From IMG/VR virus record IMGVR_UViG_3300027710_000063, positions 1-38,533 of that record: 38,533 nucleotides of DNA. The stretch is one strand, 5' to 3'. The position numbers and the translations under genes were made by a program. The notes beneath the pieces are model-generated. The model ran no database searches. It had not been told where the DNA came from and saw only the letters and a list, made by a program, of their open reading frames with translations. Source of the DNA: a virus. Below are positions 31,337 to 38,533 of the stretch, one piece after another (the stretch's first letter is position 1; every line of letters begins with the position of its first letter).

Positions 31337-32021
31337 ACGTTACTTCAATCGGGTGAACCAACGCTCGCTTGAGGTCGTCACTGCAAAGTTGACGCGCATG
31401 GAAGACAGTTTGATTGAGTTCATGGATAAGCGCACGTTCTCGCAACTCACTGCGGTTGCAGAAGCGCGTACCTGTGAAGCAATCAAATGTTCCTTGCTTG
31501 ATTTGGAAATGGAGTTCCTGCCGCGTGCGCTCGCTGTTCGTGTACGCTTCGGGCAAGCCGGATACTCGGCTGCTGAAATCGCAATCCTGCTCGACCTCCC
31601 GCTGGCGTTCGTGCTGGCGATCATCGAGAAGTACGGCGACGAGTGGCCCGAGCGTATGATGGTGAAGACGCTCCACCGATTCAGGCAAGAGCACACCTTG
31701 TTCAAGGCGCGTGACGGCGCATGGCACACACCAAAGACATTCGCATTCGTCTACGGTGTCGAGCAGTATAAAGTTGTCAACGCCGTGCGACTGGATGAAT
31801 GGCGAAATGTGGTGATTGTGCGTGACCTGATTTCAACTGGCCGCGCACTTGCACGCAAAGACCCAGACGCCAAGGTCGATCCTTTCGGCCCGCCCTGCGC
31901 CTCGTATCGCGTACCGCTGTTCAAGTATCCGACCTTTGCGACAAAGGAAGACTACTTGCGCTCGGGCGTGAAGCGCGTTGCACCTGATGACCTTAGTGAG
32001 ATCGTCGCGGAACTCACGTAA
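31314..32021 (+). CDS. Hypothetical protein with HTH-like segment, 235 aa
   Basis: ATG 31314 (MLTGSKVERYFN) has AGGAAGG 5 bases upstream. The N-terminal ~85 residues are helical with long Leu/Glu-rich helices. Residues about 82-106 (YSAAEIAILLDLPLAFVLAI) match a helix-turn-helix pattern of the kind seen in sigma region 4 and Xre-type regulators. The remainder is mixed and ends DDLSEIVAEL. It might bind DNA as a transcription factor, but no specific family is recognised. It is the last gene before a strong terminator. Confidence 0.65.
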   Translation: MLTGSKVERYFNRVNQRSLEVVTAKLTRMEDSLIEFMDKRTFSQLTAVAEARTCEAIKCSLLDLEMEFLPRALAVRVRFGQAGYSAAEIAILLDLPLAFVLAIIEKYGDEWPERMMVKTLHRFRQEHTLFKARDGAWHTPKTFAFVYGVEQYKVVNAVRLDEWRNVVIVRDLISTGRALARKDPDAKVDPFGPPCASYRVPLFKYPTFATKEDYLRSGVKRVAPDDLSEIVAELT

Positions 32022-32056
32022 CAAACGTGCCACGCGCTAATTTGTAGCAGGCACAC

Positions 32057-32084
32057 GGGGCCACTACGGCCCCTTTTTCTTTTT
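32057..32084 (+). terminator. Strong intrinsic terminator (GGGGCC stem, T-run)
   Basis: GGGGCC (32057-32062) pairs with GGCCCC (32068-32073) across an ACTAC loop, followed by TTTTTCTTTTT. It is the clearest rho-independent terminator in the window. It separates the upstream gene block from the PAAR / baseplate operon, which starts at 32096. Confidence 0.85.
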
Positions 32085-32095
32085 CGGAGACAATC

Positions 32096-32389
32096 ATGGG
32101 AAAAGCCATCATTCGAAAAGGGCGTGATGCTTCCGCTGGGCACGGATGTTTTCCTCCGACAAAACCAACGCAAGGCAGCAACAACGTCAAAGTGAATCGC
32201 ATCGGCGCAGTTCGCATGGGTGACATGTACCAACCACACAAGTGCGGTAAGGTAGTTCACGCCGGACGGCAAGCGCAATCTCCGTCAACCGTTAAAGTGA
32301 ATGGCCGTAAGGTTCACCGCAAAGGCGATGGTATCAGTTGCGGCGACAAGGGAAGCAACGGTTCCCCTAACGTGTTTGCCGGAGGTTGA
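32096..32389 (+). CDS. PAAR-repeat baseplate spike-tip protein, 97 aa
   Basis: A small cone-shaped protein that caps the central spike of contractile tails (T4 gp5.4 is the known example) and helps pierce the host envelope. Its Gly/Lys/Asn-rich repeated beta-strand pattern (AIIRKGRDASAGHGCFPP, NVKVNRIGAVRMGDMYQP, TVKVNGRKVHRKGDGISC) is typical, with His/Cys residues that could bind zinc. Length is in the usual range. ATG 32096 follows CGGAGACAATC. It heads the baseplate operon and lies one base from the gp25-like gene. Confidence 0.85.
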   Translation: MGKAIIRKGRDASAGHGCFPPTKPTQGSNNVKVNRIGAVRMGDMYQPHKCGKVVHAGRQAQSPSTVKVNGRKVHRKGDGISCGDKGSNGSPNVFAGG

Positions 32390-32390
32390 A

Positions 32391-32822
32391 ATGGCATCAT
32401 TAAGCGACGTGAGGATCAACTACGGTGACAGTAGCGATGACACTGTGACCGACGTTGATTCCGCGATTCAGAAATTGTATATCGTGTTGAGTGTGCCGCT
32501 CGGTGCGCGCAAGTATTATCCTGCATTCGGGGCGCGTCTTATCTCCCGACTGTTCGAGCCGTTCGATGCGATCACCGCTGACTGGCTCGGGGTGGATGTT
32601 ACTGACGCCATCGAGAATCCGGCAAACGAAATCAACACCATATTCACCAACGTGAAGACTGTGGTCACTCTCGGAAGGCAGACGTACAACGTGTCGATCA
32701 CATTCGACATTGTGTTGCCGTCCGGTGAGGTCACACGGAATTCAAGCTATCAGTTCAGTGCGGCACCTGACCCTAGCGCGTTCCAGTTGCCTACCAGAAC
32801 AACTGGACTTCGGAGGTATTAA
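32391..32822 (+). CDS. Baseplate wedge protein, gp25-like, 143 aa
   Basis: The sheath-initiating wedge protein of contractile phages, homologous to T4 gp25 and P2 gpW. The key motif is YPAFGARLISRLFEPFDAIT, the family's core sequence with FEP in the EPR position, followed by helical (about 65-90) and beta parts. ATG 32391 follows GGAGGTTGAA, and the gene lies one base after the PAAR stop. It is followed one base after its own stop by the gp6/gpJ homologue, the standard order in many contractile phages. The length (about 132-143) is normal. Confidence 0.9.
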   Translation: MASLSDVRINYGDSSDDTVTDVDSAIQKLYIVLSVPLGARKYYPAFGARLISRLFEPFDAITADWLGVDVTDAIENPANEINTIFTNVKTVVTLGRQTYNVSITFDIVLPSGEVTRNSSYQFSAAPDPSAFQLPTRTTGLRRY

Positions 32823-32823
32823 A

Positions 32824-34281
32824 ATGACGACCCAGCTCTCACGGGCAATGTACCATAAGGACTTCGTTACCGCCCTGCTTGAGAAGGCATCGGAGTCCAC
32901 CAACTGGTCTGATAAACAAGCGGCATCGCTGCTGGTGCTTCTGGCCGACGTGCTCGGTGATATTGGCGAGAATAACAACGCCGCGATCCGTATCGCTGCA
33001 CGCGAAGCATTTATCCAACTCTCCCGCCGCGCTTCCAGTACCTTGGCAGGCGCTCGCTTCCTCGGGATCCCGATCCGCCGCAAGTCTGCCGCTACCACGC
33101 GCGTGAAGTTCACCAACGGCAGCACGGATCCCGTTACCTACGACCAGCACACTGCGGTGTCTGTCAGTGGCAAGGCCGGATACCTGCGCACCACTCTCGC
33201 ACTCAATCCGGGTGAGACCAAAGACTTCGACGTGGTGATTGGTGAAGTTGTCGAAGAGACTTTCGAGATCACCGAACAGCGCGACCTTCAAACCTTCGCG
33301 CTGACTGCCGGAGAATTCACAATCGACTCGTACGATGTGTGGACAACTGACCCCGCTGGAAACACGTTCCCGTACACGGTGATCGATCAGGCATTCACTC
33401 GCGCCGCTGCTGGTGATTACGTGGTGACTGATTTCACTGACGAACAAGGCGCGGTATCCCTGCTGTTCGGCGGTCGATTCTTCGGTCGCGCACTTGATCG
33501 CGGCCATGTGCTGCACGCGCGTTACATTACCTGCGGCGGCTCTGCGGACAACAACGATGCGGTGGGCCTTGTGTGCTCGCTGCTCGACAACCGCCAGATT
33601 GCAGGCCGCACCGTTGAGCCGATCACCGGAGGCAGCGACGAACTCCCCATCGAATACTATCGCCAGTTCGGCCCCGTGCTGCACCTGTCGCGTCGTCAAC
33701 TGTCGCGTCCCGACGAATGGCGCGCGTTCATGCTGGCTCAACCGGGAATCGCGGATTGCTCCATCTTGAGCCAGCGTGACATTGCACCGAACGACCCATC
33801 GTTCCAGAAGGTGATTCGCATCTGCGCGCTTCCCTATCATGGCGAGACGTTGGGTGGCGTGAACCCTAATCCGCGCAGTGCGCAGTGGGATCGCTTGATT
33901 GACAAGATTGCGCTGTACCGTCCGCTGCATATCATCCAGACGTGGAACCCGACACGGCTGATGGTGCAGGCGGTGGTCGAAGTCATTGTCCACTCTTGGT
34001 ACAACGGCGACTTGCGTGAAGTCGAAGATCGCTGCCGCAATGAAATCACCAAACTGTTCCGTCCGCGCCCAGGGATTCTTGGCCGCACACTTGCGATTGA
34101 TGACATTAGCGATGCGTGCAAGTACGCAAAGGGCGTGCGCATTAATCACATCGACTACGTGCGCGTGCTGGGGCCAGAGACCGACCTTACCCCAAGTTCA
34201 AAGTTGGAGTACATTGCGCTGCGCAGTCTGCGTGTGACCGCGACGTACTCGAAACGTGGAGGTACGAATGCTTTCATCTAG
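32824..34281 (+). CDS. Baseplate wedge protein gp6 / gpJ-like, 485 aa
   Basis: A dimeric wedge protein that forms the inner ring of the baseplate. The start ATG 32824 (MTTQLSRAMYHKDFV) has GGAGG 8 bases upstream. A longer frame from 32710 would overlap gp25 and is rejected. The N-terminal helical region (about 1-70) is followed by beta-rich stretches. The C-terminal RIDY-like segment (KGVRINHIDYVRVLGPETDL) and LVVQAV-type strands are typical of the Baseplate_J family. The position immediately after gp25 supports the call. The last 14 bases overlap the next gene. Confidence 0.85.
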   Translation: MTTQLSRAMYHKDFVTALLEKASESTNWSDKQAASLLVLLADVLGDIGENNNAAIRIAAREAFIQLSRRASSTLAGARFLGIPIRRKSAATTRVKFTNGSTDPVTYDQHTAVSVSGKAGYLRTTLALNPGETKDFDVVIGEVVEETFEITEQRDLQTFALTAGEFTIDSYDVWTTDPAGNTFPYTVIDQAFTRAAAGDYVVTDFTDEQGAVSLLFGGRFFGRALDRGHVLHARYITCGGSADNNDAVGLVCSLLDNRQIAGRTVEPITGGSDELPIEYYRQFGPVLHLSRRQLSRPDEWRAFMLAQPGIADCSILSQRDIAPNDPSFQKVIRICALPYHGETLGGVNPNPRSAQWDRLIDKIALYRPLHIIQTWNPTRLMVQAVVEVIVHSWYNGDLREVEDRCRNEITKLFRPRPGILGRTLAIDDISDACKYAKGVRINHIDYVRVLGPETDLTPSSKLEYIALRSLRVTATYSKRGGTNAFI

Positions 34282-37200
34282 CGTACCAATTCTTGAAGTA
34301 GTCGAGCGTCAGGCGGCCTTCGATGAATTGATTACAATGCTCACTGCGGTAAACGACGAAATGGTGTTGCCGCACGTCGAGAAGTTATTGGAGATTCGCC
34401 GCCTTCGTGACCAGACGGATATTGTCACGATTGAGGCGAGCCTTCGCAGTATCGGGATCAACTTGGCTACAGGGTTGATGCGCAAACAAGCGCGTCGCCT
34501 TGCCAAGGGTTTTGATTTCCTCAACACCTACCACGAAGTTGTGGATACCGGATTCTGGGCGGACTACGCCCAATTTCTGATCAACAACATTTTCCGTGTG
34601 AAATCCCTGTGGTCTGCGGACTACGAATCGTTCTATCGTGACCCGCAAGGCGAGACGATCATTAACGGCGGTCGCTGGTATCCGACAACGCACGTCGAAC
34701 TCGAAGTCGGTATCGGTGCGCAGTACGCCGGATTCGATTTGAAGATCGATCACGACATGGTTCCGGAAATCGCTGACCTGCTGGTGAAGAATTTCAAGTG
34801 GGCGAAGGATATGGCGACCGAATGGGCCGAGCGTCACGTCGGGCTGCAACTGAACAACACGGAAGACCCCGTTGCGTTCGTGCGCATGTACGTGTTCTCG
34901 CGTCGCGTTGCCGAGTTCTTCTATCAGTGGGCACCCATTGATGACGTGCTCGAATCCATCGTCTTCGTTAACGAGGCGGGCACTGACCCCAATCCCGACG
35001 GCGGCGGCGGCGGCACCAACGATCCTAAAGACCCCGTGGATCCGGACAAGCCGCCAACAAATCCCGACGACCCCGACAATCCCGGTGGCGGCGATCCCAA
35101 CGATCCGAATAATCCCGGTGGCGGTAATCCGACTGACCCCAACGACCCAGACATTCCGGACGGCACTGACGATCCTGATAAACGCCCGAGCGGTTCGAAG
35201 CCGTTGCGCATTGGGATGATATTTGCGAACGAGGAAATCTTCTGGTCGCATGTTGGTGGCCGCACGCTTGACCAAGTGCGTTCCGGTTTCGTTCTGTCGG
35301 GATCCGTTCTGGCTGCTGGTGAACTGCTGCGATTCAGTTACCGCTCCGCATTCGTTGGCGGCGGTGAAGTGACTTACACCGCAGTGTGTCGCAGTCCGCG
35401 CATTGAAGCAGGCGGCATTAACTGGTGTACGTTCGTCCCGCCAAGCTCTGGCCGCGAAACACTGGTGGTTGATCTGTGGTGTCCGGAAACAGGCGCAAAG
35501 GGCAAAGTGAACCTCACACTGTTGAGTCCGTCGAACGTTGTTGACCCTGACGAGATTGCAATCCTGCCGAATAACAATCCGGTTACTGGCGGCTCTCGCG
35601 TTCCGTTCCGGTGCGTCGGCAAATTCCAAGGCCATACCTATCCGGTGGACATTACCGATTCCGGTCTCCTGACTTGGGAAACTGAACTCGGCGTGTTCGA
35701 TGGTTCGACGCTGGTGATTCCGAACATCGTGGAAGACACGCAGTTCATGGTGCGTTGCATCTACACAGGCAGCCACTACCAACGCGAAGCGCAGTTCAAG
35801 ATGACTGCCCGCAAGTCTATCCTGAAACGTGTGCCGACCGCGCTGCGAATCGAATGCCCGCAGGAACTCGCGCAAGGCACCAACGTGCAGATCAAAGCGT
35901 TCGCCAAATACAACGACGGCACCGAAGTTGAAGTTCTGCCCGTGTGGAACATCAGTAGTCGTCGCGTATCCATCGAAGGCACCACGCTTTCAAGCGCCAC
36001 GTACATCAAGGACTATCGCGTATCACTGTATGCGACGTTTGCAGATGCCAGCGACCCAGTGCATTCCGAACTCACAATCTCGTTGCTTGCCAAGCGTTGG
36101 CGTGTAAACGACACTCGCGTGCGGCTGCCCGTGCGTGCGGTTGAGGGCTCGGACATTTCACCGCAGGCGCAGGCGTTCTTGGTTGCCGAGGGTGCGACGC
36201 AAGAGCAGATCGATTCCGGCGACAGTCGTTACGTTCTCGGCTGGCGTGCAGTGCATGAATCGTTCTGGTACGGCGTTCACGTAGACGGTGCGATTGCCGC
36301 GCGTCCTAATCCGGTCACTGGTGAGTTTCAAGTTCCCGCAGTGACCAAGGACACCGAAGTCTATATCGGGTTCAATGGCAAATACGACGGACAAAGCATT
36401 ACAGGCACGGGTCGCATGACTGCCTTTGACCGTGTGATGACCGTAACCCATATCGACGTCGTGTGCGTGCAAATACTGACTGCGAAATCTACCACGCGCA
36501 TCAACACGTTCGGCAACTGGAACAACGGTGGCCGTACTGAAATCGGTGCAGAGTTGCAGGTGGAGTTCGAGCCCTCGCAATCCAGTTACCGTCGCGTGTA
36601 CGAAGAGACCAAGGCCGAGATCGAGAGATTGGAAGCCGCAGGTGAACCGTTCGATCACTTGAGCCTGACAGAGTTGGATTACACCAAGTATATCACGCTT
36701 GAGTTCCGCGATAGCCTTGAGACGTTCGTTGACGTGGCGACTGATTTGACGCACGTTCGCCAACTGCTGTACTTCAACGGCAGCCTGCACGGACAAGCGT
36801 TGCTCACTGCGACCTACACCCACAATGGAACTACGACTGTTGACCGTCGCCGCATTTCGCTGTCACCGACCCGCGCCCGTGTAACCGGAATGCGGATGGA
36901 GATTCCAGAAGTGATAGGTGAGCGCACTCGTACGTTTGTTCGCTCTCTCGTTGACTACGCTGACGGGACTTCGGAATACGTGGACAGTGTTTGGAGCGCA
37001 GAGCTGGAAGACGACGGCGGATTCACGCCGCTGGTTATTTTCAGTTCGCGTGAGTGGGAAGCGCCCGACCTCATCTATACGCTGGAAGGTAAGATGCCGG
37101 ATACCTTCGAAGAGTTCATGCGGATGCCAACATCGCGTCTGCCTATCTTCGCTGGTATGACTACGCTCGATGAAATCAAGAAGTCGTCGTTCGTCGGTGC

Positions 37201-38533
37201 CGTGATGCAGGTTGACCAGACAGAAGAAGTTGTTCGCGCAACGATCAGCTCGCGTTTCTTCAACGAGAATCGCACGTCTGTTCTGACAATCCTGCCTGCA
37301 ACACCGCTGCCCATCAACGACATTGTTGAAGCGCGAATCGAAGGCCCGATTGAAGTGAAGGCCAATAACCTTTACGCATCGTACGCACTGGTCTGCACCT
37401 ATCGCCTGACGGGTAGCAGTGTGCTGGCTGACGGCACCGAAGTAGAGCAAGCGCCGTATGATTACGACCTTGAAGTTTCCAACGACTGGTTCCTCAGTGA
37501 CCCAGAAGAGTTGGTCAACGGTCAGTATGTTCCGGCCACCAGTGCGCTTGCGGCAATCGACGGCGACGGTTACATGCGCCCGCTGCGAAACGTAGATGGT
37601 CGCGTAACGCTGCGCGCCGTGTTCGATGACAACTACAACAAGTTCAGTCGGACGATTGTGGTCTACATCCAGCGCGTGAACACCTACTTGATGCAGTTGG
37701 ACATTCTCGGTCAGACAAACGTATCGGACGACCCAGCGTTGAACCCGACAATCGAATACAGCGATGGCATTTGGTATGTGCCCTATCGCCTGCGTTTGTT
37801 CACTGCCGACAACTCGGAAGGGTTTGAAGTTCCCTCCGACGATGCACTGTGGGCGTTTCAGGCACCGACGGGTTTGACTGGCGTTTCCGTCGGCGACCAG
37901 ACCGGACGTTTGTATGTGAGTCAGCAAAACAGTGACGCGCAACTCACGTTGACCGCAACACTGCGCTACCCCGATCAGCGCGGCGTGATGGAAACAATCA
38001 CGGGCGCAATCACGCTCAACATCCAGTCGTCCCGCGCAATCACCGAAGCAACCATCAAGTTGCCGCCGGATAACATTGTGCCGGATGAAAACATTCAGCT
38101 CGTTATGGAATGGAAGCGCCGCAACGGTGTGACAGGTGATAGCCTGCATCCCATCCAGACCGTGAGTTATGAGTGGTTACTGCTGGAAGGTGCATCGCGC
38201 GGTGTTACGTTGAGTGCTGCTGGTGTTATCCGGTTCAAGCCGAGCGCCGAAGAGCAAACGGCAACCGTACAGTGTACGCTGAAAGAAGACCGGACTGTGA
38301 TTGTCGAATCCGTTATCGTTCTGTGCCCAGGTGTCGGCTACCCAATCGGGTTGACCGTTACCGGACATGAGCGCGTGCGTGACGACAGCATTATCAAGTT
38401 CCGTGCCGACGTCAGCCGCGCACAACGACCGACCACAGAAGAGACGTCGAACTGCTTCTGGTCTCTGCGTAACGCGAACGGCGACTCGATTCTCTATCCG
38501 GGAATTGAAATCGATCCGCGCACGGGTGTGATG
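34268..38533 (+). CDS. Very large multi-domain baseplate/tail protein, Ig-like, 3'-truncated (1422+ aa)
   Basis: ATG 34268 has GGAGG 6 bases upstream and overlaps the gp6/gpJ gene by 14 bases. The frame stays open to the window end. The N-terminal ~235 residues (from MLSSSVPILEVVERQ) are helical; RWYPTTHVELEVGIG and DVLESIVFVNEAG suggest a domain resembling tail-assembly wedge proteins that follow gpJ. A Pro/Asp/Gly/Asn linker follows (about 240-310; NPGGGDPNDPNNPGG). The remainder is repeated beta-rich segments of the bacterial Ig-like type (LRIECPQELAQGTNVQIKAF; VSYEWLLLEGASRGVTLSAA). It likely anchors or decorates the baseplate, possibly binding the host surface. The closest T4 equivalent by position would be gp7, but this is not certain. 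Confidence 0.8.
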   Translation, partial: MLSSSVPILEVVERQAAFDELITMLTAVNDEMVLPHVEKLLEIRRLRDQTDIVTIEASLRSIGINLATGLMRKQARRLAKGFDFLNTYHEVVDTGFWADYAQFLINNIFRVKSLWSADYESFYRDPQGETIINGGRWYPTTHVELEVGIGAQYAGFDLKIDHDMVPEIADLLVKNFKWAKDMATEWAERHVGLQLNNTEDPVAFVRMYVFSRRVAEFFYQWAPIDDVLESIVFVNEAGTDPNPDGGGGGTNDPKDPVDPDKPPTNPDDPDNPGGGDPNDPNNPGGGNPTDPNDPDIPDGTDDPDKRPSGSKPLRIGMIFANEEIFWSHVGGRTLDQVRSGFVLSGSVLAAGELLRFSYRSAFVGGGEVTYTAVCRSPRIEAGGINWCTFVPPSSGRETLVVDLWCPETGAKGKVNLTLLSPSNVVDPDEIAILPNNNPVTGGSRVPFRCVGKFQGHTYPVDITDSGLLTWETELGVFDGSTLVIPNIVEDTQFMVRCIYTGSHYQREAQFKMTARKSILKRVPTALRIECPQELAQGTNVQIKAFAKYNDGTEVEVLPVWNISSRRVSIEGTTLSSATYIKDYRVSLYATFADASDPVHSELTISLLAKRWRVNDTRVRLPVRAVEGSDISPQAQAFLVAEGATQEQIDSGDSRYVLGWRAVHESFWYGVHVDGAIAARPNPVTGEFQVPAVTKDTEVYIGFNGKYDGQSITGTGRMTAFDRVMTVTHIDVVCVQILTAKSTTRINTFGNWNNGGRTEIGAELQVEFEPSQSSYRRVYEETKAEIERLEAAGEPFDHLSLTELDYTKYITLEFRDSLETFVDVATDLTHVRQLLYFNGSLHGQALLTATYTHNGTTTVDRRRISLSPTRARVTGMRMEIPEVIGERTRTFVRSLVDYADGTSEYVDSVWSAELEDDGGFTPLVIFSSREWEAPDLIYTLEGKMPDTFEEFMRMPTSRLPIFAGMTTLDEIKKSSFVGAVMQVDQTEEVVRATISSRFFNENRTSVLTILPATPLPINDIVEARIEGPIEVKANNLYASYALVCTYRLTGSSVLADGTEVEQAPYDYDLEVSNDWFLSDPEELVNGQYVPATSALAAIDGDGYMRPLRNVDGRVTLRAVFDDNYNKFSRTIVVYIQRVNTYLMQLDILGQTNVSDDPALNPTIEYSDGIWYVPYRLRLFTADNSEGFEVPSDDALWAFQAPTGLTGVSVGDQTGRLYVSQQNSDAQLTLTATLRYPDQRGVMETITGAITLNIQSSRAITEATIKLPPDNIVPDENIQLVMEWKRRNGVTGDSLHPIQTVSYEWLLLEGASRGVTLSAAGVIRFKPSAEEQTATVQCTLKEDRTVIVESVIVLCPGVGYPIGLTVTGHERVRDDSIIKFRADVSRAQRPTTEETSNCFWSLRNANGDSILYPGIEIDPRTGVM
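34984..35200 (+). repeat. Pro/Asp/Gly-encoding low-complexity linker DNA
   Basis: Repeats of CCCGAC, AATCCC and GGTGGCGG encode a ~70-residue PDNPGGG-type flexible linker between the N-terminal domain and the Ig-like modules of the large baseplate protein. Such linkers commonly join a structural anchor to an extended adhesin. Confidence 0.8.

Overview
The window looks like one continuous stretch of a large, tailed, contractile (myovirus-type) bacteriophage genome, probably a jumbo phage of a Gram-negative host. All 38 genes I can support lie on the + strand. They are tightly packed, with many 4-base stop/start overlaps (ATGA, GTGA) and clear Shine-Dalgarno sites. The phage assignment rests on a large terminase subunit, a portal-like protein and a PAAR / gp25 / gp6(gpJ) baseplate cluster. 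Replication and topology genes are mixed in: both subunits of a type IIA topoisomerase, a DnaB-type helicase and a 5'-3' exonuclease. I see no tRNA, rRNA, CRISPR array or insertion sequence. No gene-free gap exceeds 300 bases. The host is inferred only from one sigma70-type extended -10 promoter and AGGAG-type ribosome sites.

Region 1 (1-10.3 kb) holds mostly unrecognised proteins, several of extreme charge. They include a 5'-truncated Lys-repeat/Asp-Glu-rich protein, a 1061-residue acidic protein with duplicated helical domains, an almost pure Asp/Glu protein with two small paralogous helical modules, and an H1-like Lys-Ala-Asp repeat protein. Short stem-loops and a recurring AATCTGTAAA motif sit between these genes. 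Region 2 (10.3-16.1 kb) starts at the extended -10 promoter and encodes the two topoisomerase subunits, followed by a coiled-coil protein. Region 3 (16.1-21.2 kb) holds a free-standing HNH nuclease, a zinc-finger-like protein with a disordered basic tail, a possible sigma-like protein, a small linker gene, the DnaB-type helicase and a TTG-started gene.

Region 4 (21.2-32.0 kb) is the packaging block. The terminase carries an in-frame 333-residue intein inside its Walker A loop, with decayed LAGLIDADG-like motifs and atypical C-terminal splice residues. A small zinc-ribbon protein and the portal follow. Then come unrecognised small genes, the FEN/RNase H-type exonuclease and more unknown genes, closed by a strong intrinsic terminator near 32.07 kb. 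Region 5 (32.1 kb to the end) is a baseplate operon: PAAR spike tip, gp25-like wedge protein, gp6/gpJ-like wedge protein, and a very large protein (at least 1422 residues, running off the window). That last protein has a baseplate-like N-terminus, a Pro/Asp/Gly/Asn linker and many beta-rich, Ig-like segments.

The main points for follow-up are the terminase intein, the apparent gene fusion with a buried start signal at 4.2 kb, the shared AATCTGTAAA motif alongside a possible sigma-like gene, the oppositely charged protein set, and a C-terminal EIEI peptide shared by the helicase and a nearby zinc-finger-like protein.
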